A stretch of 64,000 nucleotides of DNA from Mycobacterium colombiense (GTDB lineage Bacteria > Actinomycetota > Actinomycetes > Mycobacteriales > Mycobacteriaceae): the NCBI RefSeq assembly GCF_003284975.1, contig NZ_QMEU01000012.1, positions 1 to 64,000 on the forward strand, written 5' to 3'. A program made the translations under genes and the position numbers. Shown here piece by piece: positions 33,901 to 45,776 of the stretch (the stretch's first letter is position 1; the number at the start of each line of letters is the position of its first letter). Under the pieces are notes generated by a model that was not told the DNA's origin, searched no databases, and saw only the letters and a program-made list of their open reading frames with translations.

Positions 33901-36900
33901 ACGGTGTGCGCCAACGGCATTGCCACCGCGGTGGCCACGGCCGCCGACGACAGGCTGTCCTCGCTGACCCGCCACAGGTCCTCGGAAAGGTCGGCTCCCG
34001 CGGCCAGCCGGCCCAGGTAGTTGAACCCGATCACCGGGTCTGCGCCCTGCAGGTCGACGTCGTCGTTCAGGTAGCGCAACAGTCCGTAGGTCAGGCCGTC
34101 GGGCAGAGCGCGCAGCTGCTCCTTGGCGTCCTTGATCACCGCACCCAGTGCGGCCTCACCGGCGACCACCTGCGACCACTTGAGGGGGCCGTTGATCTTC
34201 AGCGCCGCAGGGTATTTGGTGGTGAACCAGCCCACCGTGCGCGACAGGTCAACGCGTGAGGTCACCTCTTCGTGGCGGCCGTGCCCTTCGATGTCGATAC
34301 CGATCGGCGCGGCCTCACCCAGGAATTCGGTGAACGCCAAGCCGAACGCGATCAACAGAATGTCTTGCACCCCAGCGTGAAACGCCGCGGGCACCTCCCC
34401 CAACAGCAGCCGGGTCGTGTCGACATCCAACGATGCCGACAACTGACCGGCCGTCGCGTAGGTGTCCCCGGGCTGGGCCGCGGGCAATGCCGCCGGCGTG
34501 GCTGCCACCTGCCGCCACGCGTCGGCCTGCGCGGCCACCGCCGGAGTCTGCGCGTAGTCGGCCAGCAGCGCAGACCACCGGGCGAAAGACGTTCCGGGCA
34601 CCGGCAGTTCCACCGGTTGGCCGCTGTGATGCTGGGCCCAGGCGATGTTGAGGTCTTCGATCAGGGTCCGCCACGACACGCCGTCGACGGCGAGGTGGTG
34701 AATGACCAACGCCAATTGGTTTGTCGCGCTTGCCCATACCGCGCTCAGCAGTAGCCCGTCGGCGATATTGAGCCGGCCGCGAGCCTCGATGAGCGCGGCG
34801 TCGGTCAACGTGTCGACCGCACGCACGCAGCCGCCGGCCTGCACCGAGCCCGCCTCGGGCGCCTCGAGGGACCAACCGCCCGCGCCGTCGTCCTGTACGC
34901 GCAGCCGCAACATGGGGTGGCGGTCGAGCAGCGCCTGCAGCACGACGACGACGTCGTCGGAGGTGACGCCGGCCGGTGCCGCCAGCACCATGGTCTGGTT
35001 GAACTCGTCGATGGGGCCGTCGATGGTCTGCAGCCAGCGCATGATCGGGGTGGCCACCACGGGCCCGATTCCCTCATCGACCGCGCCGAGCTCGCCGTCG
35101 GCGGCGACCTCGGACACCCGCGCCAGGCGGGCCACCGTCTGCTCCACGAAAATGTCGCGCGGGCGGCAGATCACGCCGGCCGCGCGGGCCCGCGACACCA
35201 CCTGCATCGACAGGATGCTGTCGCCGCCGAGGTCGAAGAAGGAGTCGTCGACGCCGACGCGTTCCACGCCCAGCACCTGGGCGTAGATATCGGCCAGGAT
35301 CTCCTCGATGGCGTCGGCCGGGGCGCGATATTCACTCGCGGCGTACTCGGGCGAGGGCAGGGCGCGCTTGTCGAGCTTGCCGTTGCCGGTCAGCGGCAGG
35401 GTGTCCAATACCATCACCGCGGTCGGGACCATATAGGGCGGAAGCTTGTCGGCCAACTGCGCGCGCAGCGCGGCCGGGTCGGCGGTGCCGGTGATGTAGC
35501 CGACCAGCCGCTTGTCGCCGGGGCGGTCCTCGCGGGCGATCACCGCGGCCTGGTCCACTCCGTCGAGGCCGGCCAACACGGCCTGGATCTCGCCGAGCTC
35601 GATGCGGTAGCCGCGGATCTTGACCTGCTCGTCGGCGCGGCCCAGGTACTGCAGCTGGCCGTCCGGGCCCCAGCACACCAGGTCGCCGGTGCGGTACATC
35701 CGCGCGCCGGGACCGCCAAAGGGGTTGGCCACGAACCGCGTTGAGGTGAGCCCGGCCCGGCGCACATAGCCGTGTCCGACGCCGCGGCCCGCCAGGTACA
35801 GCTCGCCGACCACGCCGGCGGGCACCGGCTGCAGCCATTTGTCGAGCACGAACATCGCCGCGCCGGCTATCGGGGAGCCAATCGGCACCACCGAGGACCC
35901 CGCCGTCAACGGCGTGCTGATCGACGCGCACACCGTGGTCTCCGTCGGGCCGTACGCATCGAGCATCACGCGTCCGGGCGCCGCCCACCGATCGACCACG
36001 TCGGTCGGGCAGGCCTCACCGGCCACCACCAACGCGGTGGACTCCAGGTCGTCGGCCGGCAGCATCGCCACGGCCGACGGGGTCTGGGTCAGCACGCTGA
36101 CTTTCTCCGCGACCAGCAGCGCGTGCAGATCCTGCGGGGAGGACGCCACCGATTCGGGCACGATCAGCAGCCGCCTGCCCCGCAGCAGCGCGCCGAAGAT
36201 CTCCCAGACCGAGAAGTCGAAGGCCGCCGAGTGGCATTGGGTCCACACGTTGCCCTTGGGCAGGCCGGCGTCGAGCGACTCGATCAGCCAGGTGACGTTG
36301 AGATGAGGAATCGCAACGCCTTTGGGGGTTCCGGTGGTTCCGGAGGTGTAGATGATGTACGCGGTGTTCTCGGGCGCCGGCAGCGGCAGCGCGGTGCCGG
36401 GCTGGCTGTCGACGGACGGGTCGTGGACGTCGACAACCAGGACGTCGTGGTCGTCGAGCCGTGAGCGCAGCTCCGCGGTGGTGATCACCGCGCTGGGGCC
36501 CGCGTCTTCGATCACGAAGTCCATCCGGGACGACGCGTGCGCCGGGTCGATCGGCACGTAGGCCGCGCCGGTCTTGAGCACCGCCAGCATCGAGACGATG
36601 GCGTCGGCGCAGCGGGGGAACAGCACCGCCACGCAGTCACCCGGGCCGATGCCGTGACCGGCGAGCAGATGCCCCAACCGGTTGGAGGTCTCGTCGAGTT
36701 CGGCGAAGGTCAGGGCGCGGTCGCCGAAGGTCACCGCCACCGCGTCGGGCGTGTTCTGCACGTGCTCGGCGAAAGCCTGGGGAATCGACACGGGGTCGGG
36801 CACCGGCTCGTGCAGCGCCGGCCGGTTGCTCCACTCGTCGAGGCGGGCGGGCTCGTCGGGGGTCAGCAGATCGATCGAAGACAGCGGCCGGTCCGGGTCG

Positions 36901-38153
36901 GCGGTCATCTCCTCGAGGATCTGCTGCAGCCGGCCGGCCAGGTCGGCGACGCCGAAGCTCGCGAACGGTTGGCCCGGGCCCGCGGTGCTGAGGAACAGCT
37001 GGTCACCGGCGCCGAGGAAGAACAGCCCGAAGTGCCCGACCGGCCCGTGGTTGGTGTACGACGCGGTCGCCGGGGAGCCGGCGAGGTCCAGCGTCAGGCG
37101 GGACGGGATGAAGTTGATGCCCACCCGATTCGGCGCTTGGCGCAGCCCGTCACCCTCCAGGGTGTGCACCGGGAAGCGCTGGTGCTGCAAGAGCTCGCGG
37201 ATCCGCTTGTCGACGTGCTTGCAGAAATCGGCGACGGTCGACTGGGGCTCCGTCGACAGGACCAGCGGCACCACGCCGGCGAGCATCGCGGGCAGCGTCT
37301 TCGATTCGGGACGCACCCGCCGGCTGACCGGGAAGTCGAGCGCCACCTCCGAACCGCTGCCGGACCACCCGCGCACCAGCAGGGCGCACGCGGCGGTGGT
37401 GACCGAGAACCGGCGAATGGCCAGCTTCTTGGACAACTCCTTGATCCGGTTGGCAACCGAGGGGTCCAGCTGCACCGACGCGGACGGCGAGTAATGGTCT
37501 TGTTCCCCCGCGGCGGTGGGCAGTCGGTCGACCGGCCCGCTCTCCGGCGGCAGGTGCTCGCTCCAGTAGGCCTTGTCTTCGGCGTAGTCGTCGGAGGCTT
37601 CGTAGCTCGACTCGAGATCGACCAGGTCCTGCGCCGACCCGAAGTAGGCGTCGGGGATCGGCTTCCCGGCCACCATTGCCGAATAGATGGTGGCCACTCG
37701 GCGGCAAACCAGGGCCATGCCCAGACCATCGATGGCGATGTGGTGGCAGCAACCAAACAAATAAAATTCCTCGTGCCCCGTTTGAAACAGCACGAATTTG
37801 AAGAGCTGACCGTTCAGCGCCATCGGCGTGCGCTGGATCGCCGAAGCCCTCTCGCGGGCTTCCTGTACGGGGTCGGGCGCCTCCCTCAAGTCGTCGAGCG
37901 TCAGCTCGACGTGCGGGTAGTCGACCGGCTTCTGCACCACCTGGCCGTCGACCTCGAAGAACGAGACCCTGCCCGGCTCGGCCTCGGCCACCGCCTGGGT
38001 GATTGCGCGTTCGAGGGCGTCGTGGTCGACGGTGCCGTCGATTTTGACCAGGAGACCGAGCTGCCATTGGGTGCCGGCGAACCCGGCTTCTTGGGACAAC
38101 CAGATGTCAAGCTGACCGCGCGTTAGCGGAAGTGCCCGATCTGCCCGCTCCAT
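27903..38153 (-). CDS. mps1: Mps1, GPL peptide synthetase modules 1-2
   Basis: About 3,416 residues: starter C (HHIAIDG about 137), A1 (600), T (973), E ([10 protein letters not shown] 1152), C (HHIVIDGWS 1632), A2 (2087), T (2475), E ([10 protein letters not shown] 2652), C (HHIVLDGWS 3134), ending in C. Pockets read by eye: A1 D-F-W-T-V-A-A-V-C-K, close to GrsA Phe (D-A-W-T-I-A-A-I-C-K); A2 D-F-W-S-V-G-M-V-H-K, close to Thr. Two E domains give D-Phe-D-alloThr, as in known GPLs; the starter C is expected to attach the long fatty acid. I chose ATG 38153 ([16 protein letters not shown]): GGGGGAG lies three bases upstream, 43 bp after mbtH. A longer frame to 38336 would overlap mbtH. Base composition of the last 300-400 bp is less GC-rich than elsewhere in the gene. 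Confidence 0.95.
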   Translation of the reverse strand: MERADRALPLTRGQLDIWLSQEAGFAGTQWQLGLLVKIDGTVDHDALERAITQAVAEAEPGRVSFFEVDGQVVQKPVDYPHVELTLDDLREAPDPVQEARERASAIQRTPMALNGQLFKFVLFQTGHEEFYLFGCCHHIAIDGLGMALVCRRVATIYSAMVAGKPIPDAYFGSAQDLVDLESSYEASDDYAEDKAYWSEHLPPESGPVDRLPTAAGEQDHYSPSASVQLDPSVANRIKELSKKLAIRRFSVTTAACALLVRGWSGSGSEVALDFPVSRRVRPESKTLPAMLAGVVPLVLSTEPQSTVADFCKHVDKRIRELLQHQRFPVHTLEGDGLRQAPNRVGINFIPSRLTLDLAGSPATASYTNHGPVGHFGLFFLGAGDQLFLSTAGPGQPFASFGVADLAGRLQQILEEMTADPDRPLSSIDLLTPDEPARLDEWSNRPALHEPVPDPVSIPQAFAEHVQNTPDAVAVTFGDRALTFAELDETSNRLGHLLAGHGIGPGDCVAVLFPRCADAIVSMLAVLKTGAAYVPIDPAHASSRMDFVIEDAGPSAVITTAELRSRLDDHDVLVVDVHDPSVDSQPGTALPLPAPENTAYIIYTSGTTGTPKGVAIPHLNVTWLIESLDAGLPKGNVWTQCHSAAFDFSVWEIFGALLRGRRLLIVPESVASSPQDLHALLVAEKVSVLTQTPSAVAMLPADDLESTALVVAGEACPTDVVDRWAAPGRVMLDAYGPTETTVCASISTPLTAGSSVVPIGSPIAGAAMFVLDKWLQPVPAGVVGELYLAGRGVGHGYVRRAGLTSTRFVANPFGGPGARMYRTGDLVCWGPDGQLQYLGRADEQVKIRGYRIELGEIQAVLAGLDGVDQAAVIAREDRPGDKRLVGYITGTADPAALRAQLADKLPPYMVPTAVMVLDTLPLTGNGKLDKRALPSPEYAASEYRAPADAIEEILADIYAQVLGVERVGVDDSFFDLGGDSILSMQVVSRARAAGVICRPRDIFVEQTVARLARVSEVAADGELGAVDEGIGPVVATPIMRWLQTIDGPIDEFNQTMVLAAPAGVTSDDVVVVLQALLDRHPMLRLRVQDDGAGGWSLEAPEAGSVQAGGCVRAVDTLTDAALIEARGRLNIADGLLLSAVWASATNQLALVIHHLAVDGVSWRTLIEDLNIAWAQHHSGQPVELPVPGTSFARWSALLADYAQTPAVAAQADAWRQVAATPAALPAAQPGDTYATAGQLSASLDVDTTRLLLGEVPAAFHAGVQDILLIAFGLAFTEFLGEAAPIGIDIEGHGRHEEVTSRVDLSRTVGWFTTKYPAALKINGPLKWSQVVAGEAALGAVIKDAKEQLRALPDGLTYGLLRYLNDDVDLQGADPVIGFNYLGRLAAGADLSEDLWRVSEDSLSSAAVATAVAMPLAHTVELNAGTMDTEAGPHLHANWRWAPSALTDEQVNRLSQLWFDALAGICAHVRGGGGGLTPSDIAPARLDQQQIDELCRAHQIADVLPLSPVQQGLLFHTGFAQELEDLYAVQLGITVSGSLDAQRLREAVQTVVNRHPNLAARFIDEFGEPVQIIPAKPVMAWNHVELDGGDVDAEVEQLAAAERTAVCDLAGESPFRAALIRTAPDRHRFVLTIHHIVIDGWSLPVLMREVFAGYYGERLPAAPSYRSYLMWLAAQDRLGAQAAWAEALAGFEAPTLVAPPGKIGRRAVATYTVSADTTRALSELARSSRTTVSTVLQGAWAQLLTWLTGQHDVAFGTAVSGRPTELAGADAMVGLLINTVPVRADIAAATTVADLLEQLQRAHAETLEHEHLALNEIHRATGHDQLFDTLFLYENYPIDAGALLGVNELAVTEFSSREFNHYPLSVVATPGHELSLRVEYDTEVFDASGVETLIDRLRQVMAAMAADPAQRLSSIDLLDAAEHERLDAWGNRAMLTQRRRAPASIPALFAAQVGRAADAVAITCGERSWTYREVEESANRLAHLLSERGAGPGQRVAVVIPRSAEAVMAIFAVLKTGAAYVPIDPSVPAARLEFVLGDAAPIAAVTTAEVRPQLDGFEGLIIDIDDPAVGSQPTTALPVPAPENIAYIIYTSGTTGTPKGVAIPHHNVTLLLETLDAQLGLGQVWTQCHSLAFDFSVWEVFGSLLYGGRLVIVPDAVVRSAEDLHALLVREQVSVLSQTPSAFYALQSADALAPELGEQLKLQTVVFGGEALEPHRLSTWLHRHPGLPRMINMYGITETTVHASFREIVDGDVDSNVSPIGVPLANLAFFVLDGWLRQVPVGVVGELYVAGGGLATGYVGRPGLSATRFVACPYGAPGARMYRTGDLVRWGADGQLQYMGRADEQVKIRGYRIELGEIQVALASLSGVEHAAVIAREDRPGDKRLVGYITGTADPAEVRAQLSERLPSYMVPSAVVVLEALPLTVNGKLDTRALPAPEYSDADRYRAPVSAIEEILAGIYAQVLGVERVGVDDSFFDLGGDSILSMQVVARARAAGVVCRPRDVFVEQTVARLARVATVASGDDDVVDEGLGPVVATPIMRWLQDMDGPVEQFNQTMVLAAPAEVTFDDVPVVVQALLDRHAMLRLRVEDDGVGGWSLEVPEVGSIQAGDCVESVDVLSEAALVDARSRLNLADGVLVRAVWASATNQLALIIHHLAVDGVSWRTLIEDLNIAWAQHHSGQPVALPVGGTSFARWSSLLDEYARRPEVVERLEEWRQVAAVPAVLPQAQPEDTYVTAGQFSASLDVETTRLLLSEVPAAFHAGVQDILLIAFGLAWTQFVGTGAPIAIDVEGHGRNEELGPQVDLSRTVGWFTAKYPVSLRVGGLSWGQVVGGDAALDGLVKDAKEQLRALPDGLTYGLLRYLNPEAALDDPDPVISFNYLGRLGGGAADLSAELWQLAPDSFALAGAAGAVALPLPHTVELNAGTMDTAEGPHLQANWTWALSALDEKQISRLSELWFDALAGICAHVRNGGGGLTPSDVAPARLSQRDLDELQQRYRMADVLPLTPLQQGLLFHTGTAQGGEESEDLYAVQLDISVTGAIDPERLRQAVHAVITRHPNVVASFLEDFGEPVQVLSADPELAWQYVELDAGDDIEAQVDRLSTAERVAVCDLAGQPPFRGTLIRTAENTYRFVLTNHHIVLDGWSKPLLLQEIFASYFGVRLPAPVPYRSFITWLSEQDRAAAQAAWREVLEGFETPTLVGPSGRTGLGPRGVAEFAVSAETSRLLGELARSCRTTVSTVLQAAWAQLLMWLTGQHDVVFGTAVSGRPTELAGSDAMVGLLINTVPVRATIGAETTIADLLDQLQRAYTNTLDHQHLALNEIHRVTGHDQIFDTMFVYENYPIDTAALSAVDELTISGFTNREYNHYPLSVQAVPGHEIGLRVEFDTDVFGEARIEKLVERFRRVLEAMTVDLEEQS

Positions 38154-38196
38154 CGACTCCCCCAAGTCTCCGCCACCCGCCCCATACCCCTGCTGC

Positions 38197-38454
38197 TTAC
38201 TGCTCAAAACCCCGACCCGTTGCGAGCTTGTCGCGCAGGCTCTTCGGCCGAATGTCAGGCCAATGCTGCTCGATGTACTCCAAACACGCAGCTCGGTCGG
38301 CTTCCCCGTGTACCACTCGCCAGCCAGCTGGAACATCGGCGAAGGCCGGCCACAAGCTGTGTTGCTCCTCGTCGTTCACCAAGACGAAAAAGCTGCCGTT
38401 GTCGTCGTCGAAGGGATTGATGCTCACAATTCTCCAGGATGCATAAGTGGACAT
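38197..38454 (-). CDS. mbtH: MbtH-like protein of the GPL cluster
   Basis: 85 residues, full length for the family. It shows the signature [21 protein letters not shown], the GWRVV tryptophan and [14 protein letters not shown]. MbtH proteins bind adenylation domains and are needed for their folding or activity; this one should serve Mps1 and Mps2 and, since the copy before the five-module synthetase is ruined, possibly that enzyme as well. It is the first gene of a minus-strand operon with mps1 (43 bp on) and mps2. There is no clear Shine-Dalgarno before the ATG, so a short leader or near-leaderless start is possible. An inverted repeat lies 12-57 bp upstream. Confidence 0.95.
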   Translation of the reverse strand: MSTYASWRIVSINPFDDDNGSFFVLVNDEEQHSLWPAFADVPAGWRVVHGEADRAACLEYIEQHWPDIRPKSLRDKLATGRGFEQ

Positions 38455-39118
38455 GAGTGGAACAGGTCCAAACCATAGTTGAGCCCCAGAGTGCTCGTCC
38501 GTGGTTTGGACAAAGTTCCCGGTGTGGCCTAGCAGGCTGTTGACGCCATCGATCCGGTGGTGTGCGGCGGGGCCCCGATGCCCCGAAAAGCGCTGCGATG
38601 ACCTGCTTCAATGGCGTTGACTGCGAGATATCGCTGTTGGGCAGGCACGGTCTTCAGGCCGATGAAATTATTGTGCTTTGTCGCCGCTCAGCTTAGCCGA
38701 AGTCGCGGTGACCGGGAAAATCACCACGAGGCGAACGGGCCCTGCCTCCTCGAGGGCCGTTGAACCATCTGTGCCAGTGACACGTACGGTGTGTTGTGCT
38801 TAGGTGGCGTTGCACCGATTCGGGAGTCTTCGGGCGGACTCGTGACCAGCAAGATGTCGTTACGCACGCGATAGGCATTACGATCCCGCATCGCGTTGGC
38901 AAAGCACTGATACGGAAGCGACTGCCGTGGTTTACTCATCAAGACCTGGTCGCGCTCCCCGAGGGGGCGGGACCCGCAAGAGGTGACAGAAAAACGGCTG
39001 GTCGGCGGCGGCCCTGGCATTCGGAGCGCCGTCACCTGGGGCGATCACGGCCGATGTGTAGTTGCATGGCCGGGGGCGAACACCGCGCGGGCGCGACGGT
39101 GCGGCTGAAGGGGGTGCA
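38455..39118. other. Divergent intergenic region between mbtH-mps and mmpS4-mmpL4
   Basis: 664 bp. Promoters for both the peptide-synthetase operon (minus) and the export operon (plus) must lie here. I see the inverted repeat at 38466-38511 and otherwise no recognisable gene; the short open frames on both strands have no family resemblance I can name. No confident -35/-10 for mmpS4. Confidence 0.6.
38466..38511. promoter_or_regulatory. 10-bp perfect inverted repeat just upstream of mbtH
   Basis: GTCCAAACCA at 38466-38475 and TGGTTTGGAC at 38502-38511, spacer 26 bp. It sits immediately before the mbtH start, so it could be an operator overlapping the promoter or a leader stem-loop. A possible -10 (TATGGT on the minus strand) overlaps the proximal arm, but no matching -35 could be fixed. 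Confidence 0.35.
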
Positions 39119-39712
39119 GTGGTCGAATCGGAGGTACGGGCCCGGCCCGACAACACCATCGCGGAAGGACGAGACATTAGCCATCGCGGTTTCCTGGGCT
39201 TTGGTCGTCGATCTTCAACCGGACCCGAGCAGCAACGCGGCCCTGCCAAGGCTCGTCCGAAAACAAAAAGGGGCCCCGGGCTTTTCGGTTTCCTGGGCCG
39301 GTTATGGATCCCGCTGGTCATCGTTGCTGTCGTCGTCGCCGGCGGCATGACCGTCTCGCGGTTGCATGGCGTTTTCGGCTCCGAGAAGCGCCCGTCGTAC
39401 GCCGAATCCAGGCAGCAGGACACCAAGCCGTTCAATCCCAAGCATGTGAAGTACGAGGTCTTCGGCCCTGCCGGCTCGATGGCCGACATCAGCTACTTTG
39501 ACGCCAACGGCGAACCGAACCACATCAACGGCATCGAGCTGCCGTGGACGTTCGACATCTCGACGACGTTGCCGTCGATCGTGGGCAACGTGGTGGCGCA
39601 GGGCAATAGCGATAGTCTCGGCTGCCGCATCGTGGTCGACGGTGTCGTCAAAGCCGAGAGGATCTCGCACGAATTGAATGCCTTCACCTACTGCGTGTTG
39701 ACGGCCACATGA
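39119..39712 (+). CDS. mmpS4: MmpS4-type membrane accessory protein for GPL export
   Basis: 197 residues from GTG 39119, chosen because AAGGGGG sits five bases upstream; an ATG at 39062 would add 19 residues but has no ribosome site. The protein has a basic N-terminal tail, one membrane helix ([18 protein letters not shown], about residues 64-81) and an exported beta-rich domain with [19 protein letters not shown] and the conserved C-terminal AFTYCVLTA. MmpS proteins partner MmpL transporters; MmpS4 is needed for GPL assembly at the membrane in M. smegmatis. The stop overlaps the mmpL4a start (ATGA). The N-terminal tail of about 60 residues before the helix is longer than in many MmpS proteins. 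Confidence 0.93.
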   Translation: MVESEVRARPDNTIAEGRDISHRGFLGFGRRSSTGPEQQRGPAKARPKTKRGPGLFGFLGRLWIPLVIVAVVVAGGMTVSRLHGVFGSEKRPSYAESRQQDTKPFNPKHVKYEVFGPAGSMADISYFDANGEPNHINGIELPWTFDISTTLPSIVGNVVAQGNSDSLGCRIVVDGVVKAERISHELNAFTYCVLTAT

Positions 39713-42600
39713 GCGCGCCCCCATTGGAGACCCAGCCGGCCGCGCGACCACGCATCGCGCGGCTGATCCATCGGCTTTCCGTCCCTATTATTCTGGGCTG
39801 GCTCGCGATTGCCGTCCTCATCAGCATCGGCGTTCCTTCGCTGGAGCAGGTCGAAGCGGAAAATGCGGTATCGCTGAGTCCGTTGGGTGCGCCGTCCTTC
39901 AAGGCGATGGAGCGCCTCGGCCAGGACTTCCAGGAGACCAATTCCGGCGCGCTGGCGATGGTCTTGCTGGAGGGCCAGCAGCAGCTCGGCGACGACGCGC
40001 ACAAGTATTACGACCGCCTGGTCAAGCTTCTGGAAGCCGATACCAAGCATGTGCAGCACGTCCAGAACTTCTGGGGTGATCCGCTGACCCGCGGTGCCGC
40101 GCAGAGCCAGGACGGCAAAGCCGCCTACGTTCAGGTGAACCTGAACGGCAATCAGGGTGCGGCCGCGGGCGACGAATCCGTGGCGGTGGTCCGAAAGATC
40201 GTGCAGGAGGCTTCGCCCCCGCCTGGCTTGAAGGTCTATGTCACCGGGCCCGCGCCCATCGTCGCGGACATGAATATCGCGGGCCAAAAGACCGTCATCC
40301 TGGTTACGCTGGCCAGCCTCGCGGTCATCTTTTTGACGTTGCTGCTCGTCTATCGCTCGATTGTCACGGTCATCCTGCTGTTGCTGATCGTCGGCCTGGA
40401 ATTGCAGATCGCACGCGGGATGGTCGCCTTGATCGGGCATCTCGGGCTGGTCGGTCTCACCACTTTTGCCGTCAACCTACTGGTCGCCGCCGTAATCGCG
40501 ACAGGTACCGACTACGGCATCTTCTTCGTCGGCCGATATCAAGAGGCTCGGCAGGCCGGCGAAAGCCGCGAAGAAGCCTTCTATACGACGTTCAACGGCG
40601 TCGCCAAGGTTGTGTTGGCATCTGGGTTGACCATCGCCGGCGCGGTGCTCTGCCTCAGCTTCACCCGGCTCCCCTATTTCCAGCCGCTGGGCATCCCCTG
40701 TGCCGTCGGCATTTCGATCGCGGTCCTGGTGGCGATCACACTGGGGCCGGCCCTTATTGCCGCCGGAGCCCGGTTCGGTCTGTTCGAGCCACGGCGGGCG
40801 CTCTCGACCCGCAGGTGGCGACGCATCGGAACCGCGATCGTCCGGTGGCCGGCGCCCATCCTCATCGCGTCCTTGGCCGTAGCGCTGATCGGACTGTTGG
40901 CCCTGCCGAATTACCGGCCCAGCTACGACGACCAGAAATTCATTCCGGCCAGCATCCCCGCCAACGTCGGGTACGCGGCCGCGGCCCGGCACTTCCCCGG
41001 CCAGCGCATGTCGATGCCCGAGATTCTGTTGATCGAGACCGATCACGATTTGCGCAATCCGACGGACATGCTGGTCATCAACAAACTCGCCAAGGGCGTT
41101 CTTGCCGTTCCCGGAATCGCGACCGTGCAGACCGTGACCCGCCCCGAGGGAGTTCCGCTGCAGCACACGACGATTCCCTGGATCGTCAGCATGGGTCAGG
41201 CAAGCCAGATGCAGAACATGGCGTTCCAGAAGGACCGCATGGACGACATGCTCACCCAGGCCAACGAGCTGGGGAAGATGATCGGCATCATGCAGCACAT
41301 GCTGGACCTGATGAAGGAGCTCGTCGCCACCACGCACCACATGGTCAAGACGACGCATGAAATGCAGGACATCACTTCGGATCTGCGAGACCGCGTTTCG
41401 GATTTCGAGGATTTCTGGCGCCCGCTGCGCAGCTATTTCTACTGGGAAAAGCACTGCTACGATATTCCCATCTGCTTCTCGCTGCGATCCATTTTCGACG
41501 CGATCGATGGCGTCGACGAGATCAGTGACAAGCTGGGCGACCTGGTGAAGAACCTTGATCAGCTGGACGCAATCCTGCCCGAGCTGGTCATGCAGATCCC
41601 GCCGATGATCGAAACCATGTCGAGCATGCGCAACATGATGCTGACCATGCACAGCACCATGTCCGGCGTCATGGGCCAAATGGATTCGAGCGCAAAGGAT
41701 CCCAGCGCCATGGGGCAGGCTTTCGATGCCTCGAGAAACGACGATTCGTTCTATCTGCCGCCCGGCATCATCAACGGCTCGGACTCCTTCAAGCGGGTCG
41801 AGAAGGTGTTCATGTCGCCGGACGGCAAAGACGTTCGCCTGCTCATCTCGCAGCGGGGCGACCCGGCGACACCCGAGGGCCTGTCGCGGGTCGAACAGAT
41901 CAAGACGGCGGCCGAGGAATCGCTCAAGGGCACTCCCCTGGAGAACGCCAAGATCTATCTCACCGGTACCGCGGCGATTACCAAGGACCTGGTGGACGGA
42001 TCCAAATTCGACCTCTTGATCGCCGGCGTATCCGCGCTCTGCCTCATCTTCATCATCATGCTGATCATGACGCGAAGCTTCATCGCGGCCATGGTGATCG
42101 TCGGCACGGTTCTGCTGTCACTGGGCGCGTCCTTCGGGCTATCGGTGCTGGTCTGGCAGTACCTACTGCACATGCAGCTGCACTGGACGGTGCTGTCCAC
42201 TTCGGTGATCGTGTTGTTGGCGGTGGGTTCTGACTACAACCTGCTGCTCGTCTCCCGCATGAAGGAGGAACTCGGGGCCGGGATCCACACCGGCATCATC
42301 CGTGCGATGGGCGGCACCGGAAAGGTCGTGACGAACGCCGGCCTGGTGTTCGCGTTCACCATGGCCTCGATGGTGGTCAGCGATCTGCGCAGCATCGGCC
42401 AGGTCGGTACGACGATCGGCTTGGGCTTGTTGTTCGACACGCTGATTGTGCGAGCGTTCATGACGCCGGCCGTCGCCGCATTGCTGGGACGCTGGTTCTG
42501 GTGGCCACAGCGCGTCCGCCCGCGCCCGGCCAGCGCCATGCTGCGGTCCACCGGCCCCCGTCCATTGGTGCGTTCACTGCTCCTGAAGCAGCCGCAATAA
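39709..42600 (+). CDS. mmpL4a: MmpL4a, RND-family GPL transporter
   Basis: 963 residues. RND/MmpL architecture: first membrane helix at about 29-45, a periplasmic domain, a helix bundle from about 200, a second periplasmic domain, a second bundle. The paired Asp-Tyr proton-relay signatures are present: [15 protein letters not shown] (about 267) and [15 protein letters not shown] (about 841). Between about 494 and 677 lies a long Met-rich, coiled-coil-like insert including [16 protein letters not shown]. In GPL producers MmpL4a and MmpL4b are both required for surface GPL. Coupled to mmpS4 by a 4-base overlap; 89 bp before mmpL4b. Confidence 0.95.
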   Translation: MSAPPLETQPAARPRIARLIHRLSVPIILGWLAIAVLISIGVPSLEQVEAENAVSLSPLGAPSFKAMERLGQDFQETNSGALAMVLLEGQQQLGDDAHKYYDRLVKLLEADTKHVQHVQNFWGDPLTRGAAQSQDGKAAYVQVNLNGNQGAAAGDESVAVVRKIVQEASPPPGLKVYVTGPAPIVADMNIAGQKTVILVTLASLAVIFLTLLLVYRSIVTVILLLLIVGLELQIARGMVALIGHLGLVGLTTFAVNLLVAAVIATGTDYGIFFVGRYQEARQAGESREEAFYTTFNGVAKVVLASGLTIAGAVLCLSFTRLPYFQPLGIPCAVGISIAVLVAITLGPALIAAGARFGLFEPRRALSTRRWRRIGTAIVRWPAPILIASLAVALIGLLALPNYRPSYDDQKFIPASIPANVGYAAAARHFPGQRMSMPEILLIETDHDLRNPTDMLVINKLAKGVLAVPGIATVQTVTRPEGVPLQHTTIPWIVSMGQASQMQNMAFQKDRMDDMLTQANELGKMIGIMQHMLDLMKELVATTHHMVKTTHEMQDITSDLRDRVSDFEDFWRPLRSYFYWEKHCYDIPICFSLRSIFDAIDGVDEISDKLGDLVKNLDQLDAILPELVMQIPPMIETMSSMRNMMLTMHSTMSGVMGQMDSSAKDPSAMGQAFDASRNDDSFYLPPGIINGSDSFKRVEKVFMSPDGKDVRLLISQRGDPATPEGLSRVEQIKTAAEESLKGTPLENAKIYLTGTAAITKDLVDGSKFDLLIAGVSALCLIFIIMLIMTRSFIAAMVIVGTVLLSLGASFGLSVLVWQYLLHMQLHWTVLSTSVIVLLAVGSDYNLLLVSRMKEELGAGIHTGIIRAMGGTGKVVTNAGLVFAFTMASMVVSDLRSIGQVGTTIGLGLLFDTLIVRAFMTPAVAALLGRWFWWPQRVRPRPASAMLRSTGPRPLVRSLLLKQPQ

Positions 42601-42689
42601 GTGGTGGCTTTCCACTTCAGGATGGGAACAGCGACCGTGGGGAAGACTGTGACACAGGGCAATTGCTACGCGCGCCTGGCGAGGGCCTT

Positions 42690-45605
42690 ATGACCACGCA
42701 CCCACCCCGGCCTTCGCGCTTCGCGCGGTACATCCGTCACCTTGCGGTGTTCATCATCATCGGGTGGGTGGCGCTGACCCTGCTGGTGACGTTCGGGGTG
42801 CCGCGGCTCGAGATTGTGGGCCAACAGCATTCGGTGCCGCTGGCCCCCCAGGACGCACCGGCGGTCCAGGCCATGCAGCGCATGGGCCGGGACTTCAAGG
42901 AATCCGATTCGGACAGCTTCGCGATGCTGGTCCTGGAGGGTCAACAGCCGCTCGACGACAAGGCGCACGCCTACTACGACAAGCTCGTTGGTGAATTAAA
43001 AAGCGACACAAAGCATATCGAGCATGTGCAGGACCTCTGGGGCGATCGCCTCACCGCGGCGGGCGCCCAGAGCCCGGACGGCAAGGCCGTCTATGTGCAG
43101 TTGAATCTGGCGGGCAACCAGGGCACCACCCTGGGCCAGGAATCCGTGGCCTCGGTCCGCGACGCCATCGCACGAACGCCACCGCCTCCCGGGGTCAAGG
43201 CTTACGTCACCGGACCCTCGGCGCTGTTCTCCGATATGCAACTCGCCGGTGACCGATCGATTCTGAAGATGACCATGATCGGCGCCCTGATCATCTTCAT
43301 CGTGTTGCTCCTGGTGTACCGCTCGATCACGACCGTCATTTTGTTGCTGGTCACCGTCGGGATCGAGGTCTTCGCGGCTCGCGGGGTCATCGCCTTCATC
43401 GCCAACAACAACTGGATGCCACTGTCGACGTTCGCCGTCAACCTACTGGTGGCGCTGGCAATGGCCGCCGGCACCGACTACGCGATCTTCTTCTTCGGCC
43501 GCTATCAAGAGGCGCGCCAGGCGGGTGAAGATCGGCAGACGGCCTATTTCACCACCTATCGCAGCGTCGCTCCCGTCGTATTGGGTTCCGGCTTGACCAT
43601 CGCCGGAGCCATGTTGTGCCTGAGCTTCACCCGGATGCCGATCTTCCAGACCATGGGCATGCCTTGCTCGGTGGGCATGCTCATTTCGGTGCTGATCGCC
43701 CTGACGCTGGTGCCGGCGGTGCTGACCGTCGGAAGTGGCTTCGGGTTGTTCGATCCGACGCGCACGATCGGGTTCGGCCGGTGGCGGCGCATCGGCACGG
43801 CGATCGTGCGCTGGCCAGCCCCCATTCTGTGCGCGACGATCGCGGTCGCCCTGGTGGGTCTGGTGACCTTGCCCGGTTACCAGACGAGCTACAACAACCG
43901 GCTGTACATGCCGGACAACGTTCCCGCCAACGTCGGTTACGCCGCCGCCGATCGTCACTTCAACCAGTCGCGGATGATGCCCGAGATCCTGATGATCGAA
44001 TCGGATCACGACATGCGGAACTCGGCGGATTTCTTGGTGCTGCACCGGCTTGCCAAGGGAGTCTTCGGAGTTCACGGGATCTCTCGTGTGCAGGGCATCA
44101 CCCGGCCCGAGGGCACACCGATCCAGCACACGTCGATTCCGTTCCTGCTCAGCATGCAGCAGTCGATGATGAGTCAAGACGTCAAGTACATGCGGGCGCG
44201 CATGGACGACATGCTCGTCCAGGCGGACATGATGGCCAAGCAGATTACGATCATGAAGCGCATCTACGAACTGCAGAAGCGCATGACCGATATCACGCAC
44301 GATTCGATCCAGAAGACCAAAGAAATGGCCGTCGTCCTTTGGGAGCTCCGCGACAAGATGTCGGACTTCGAGGATTTCTTCCGGCCGCTGCGTAGCTATT
44401 TTTACTGGGAAAAGCACTGCTACGACATCCCGATCTGCTGGTCGTTGCGGCAGATTTTCGAAATTCTCGACGGCGTCGACACGCTCAGCGACAAAATGGT
44501 GGGCCTGCTCCAGGATCTCGATCACATGGACCGGCTGATGCCGCAACTGCTCGAGCAGTATCCGCCGATGATCGCGATGTCCGAGGACATGCGGAACATG
44601 ATGCTGACGAACCACAGCACCATGTCCGGGATCCTCGGCCAGATGGACAGCAACGACAAGGACGCCGTTGCCATGGGAGAGGCATTCGACGCCTCGAAGA
44701 ATGACGACTCGTTCTATCTGCCGCCGGATATCTTCGAGAATCCGGATTTCAAGCGCGCCATGGCCCAATTCCTGTCGCCGGACGGAAAGGCCGCTCGCTT
44801 CATCATTTCGCACCGCGGCGACCCGGCAACGTCGGAAAGCGTGAACCGGATCGACAAGATCCGGCTGGCGGCGGAAGAAGCCCTCAAGAACACGCCGCTG
44901 GAAAATTCCAAGATCTACATCGCGGGGACGGCGTCGACATTCAAGGACTTCCGGGACGGCTCCACGTACGACCTCTTTATTGCGGGCATCGGTGCGCTGT
45001 GTCTGATTTTCATCATCATGCTGATTCTTACCCGAAGTTTCGTGGCGGCCCTGGTCATCGTAGGGACGGTGACGCTGTCACTGGGCGCATCATTCGGGTT
45101 GTCGGTGCTGATCTGGCAGTACATCTTCGGCATCAAGCTGTACTGGATGGTGCTGCCGATGTCGGTCATCGTCTTGTTGGCGGTCGGATCGGACTACAAC
45201 TTGTTGCTGGTCTCCCGTATGAAAGAGGAGCTTGCCGGCGGCATAAACACCGGCATCATCCGCGCGATGGGCGGCACCGGTAAGGTCGTGACGAATGCCG
45301 GCCTGGTGTTCGCCTTCACTATGGCCTCGATGGTGGTCAGCGATTTGCGCATCATCGGTCAGGTCGGAACCACCATCGGCCTGGGTCTGATGTTCGACAC
45401 GTTGATCGTGCGCTCGTTCATGACGCCTACCATCGCCGCGCTGCTCGGGCGCTGGTTCTGGTGGCCGCAATTGGTTCGGCCGCGGCCGGCCAGTCTGCTG
45501 CTGCGCTCCATAGGAACACGTCCGGCGGTACGCACCCTGCTCCACCACGACGACGACATGGACGCCCCCACGGCCGAGATCCCGATCGCCAGGCCTACCG
45601 TCTAG
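42690..45605 (+). CDS. mmpL4b: MmpL4b, RND-family GPL transporter
   Basis: 971 residues from ATG 42690, chosen because GAGGG lies just upstream and the first helix ([17 protein letters not shown]) follows at the family position; the frame is open to 42501 inside mmpL4a. It is paralogous to MmpL4a throughout, with [15 protein letters not shown] (about 262), [15 protein letters not shown] (about 835), and the same coiled-coil insert with [10 protein letters not shown]. Together with MmpS4 and MmpL4a it forms the GPL export/assembly system. A loose inverted repeat (GCTTTTCG about 45608, CGAAAAGC about 45656) follows the stop. Confidence 0.95.
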   Translation: MTTHPPRPSRFARYIRHLAVFIIIGWVALTLLVTFGVPRLEIVGQQHSVPLAPQDAPAVQAMQRMGRDFKESDSDSFAMLVLEGQQPLDDKAHAYYDKLVGELKSDTKHIEHVQDLWGDRLTAAGAQSPDGKAVYVQLNLAGNQGTTLGQESVASVRDAIARTPPPPGVKAYVTGPSALFSDMQLAGDRSILKMTMIGALIIFIVLLLVYRSITTVILLLVTVGIEVFAARGVIAFIANNNWMPLSTFAVNLLVALAMAAGTDYAIFFFGRYQEARQAGEDRQTAYFTTYRSVAPVVLGSGLTIAGAMLCLSFTRMPIFQTMGMPCSVGMLISVLIALTLVPAVLTVGSGFGLFDPTRTIGFGRWRRIGTAIVRWPAPILCATIAVALVGLVTLPGYQTSYNNRLYMPDNVPANVGYAAADRHFNQSRMMPEILMIESDHDMRNSADFLVLHRLAKGVFGVHGISRVQGITRPEGTPIQHTSIPFLLSMQQSMMSQDVKYMRARMDDMLVQADMMAKQITIMKRIYELQKRMTDITHDSIQKTKEMAVVLWELRDKMSDFEDFFRPLRSYFYWEKHCYDIPICWSLRQIFEILDGVDTLSDKMVGLLQDLDHMDRLMPQLLEQYPPMIAMSEDMRNMMLTNHSTMSGILGQMDSNDKDAVAMGEAFDASKNDDSFYLPPDIFENPDFKRAMAQFLSPDGKAARFIISHRGDPATSESVNRIDKIRLAAEEALKNTPLENSKIYIAGTASTFKDFRDGSTYDLFIAGIGALCLIFIIMLILTRSFVAALVIVGTVTLSLGASFGLSVLIWQYIFGIKLYWMVLPMSVIVLLAVGSDYNLLLVSRMKEELAGGINTGIIRAMGGTGKVVTNAGLVFAFTMASMVVSDLRIIGQVGTTIGLGLMFDTLIVRSFMTPTIAALLGRWFWWPQLVRPRPASLLLRSIGTRPAVRTLLHHDDDMDAPTAEIPIARPTV

Positions 45606-45776
45606 GTGCTTTTCGTCGTTTCATTGCCCGGGCAGCGGGGCGGTCGACACCCTCCGCGAAAAGCGCAGCGAAATGGATTGGAGGCCAATGAATTTGCTTC
45701 GAGTGCGCGGGACTCCCCCACTGCAAAACTATCGATACCGTCAGCATGCCGTTGCGCACCGTGAAATACTCGTGCC

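Noticed and set aside
28743..34259. Open frame of 1,838 codons on the plus strand
   Set aside because: Antisense to the E and C domains of mps1, with the same low-complexity composition and repeated segments that mirror the modules; no start context.
1296..38153. Repeated sequence across the synthetases read as mobile elements or a CRISPR array
   Set aside because: The repeats fall at the spacing of NRPS modules and encode C, A and T domains. No transposase, inverted ends or short regular spacers were seen.
38154..38336. Longer N-terminus for Mps1
   Set aside because: It would overlap mbtH in another frame and lacks the good ribosome site found before ATG 38153.
38693..39035. Short minus-strand frames between mbtH and mmpS4
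   Set aside because: No family resemblance, no ribosome site, and composition like non-coding DNA.
40477..44813. Long minus-strand open frames opposite mmpL4a and mmpL4b
   Set aside because: Asp/His/Arg/Gln-rich mirror frames of the two transporter genes; the plus-strand proteins carry clear MmpL motifs.
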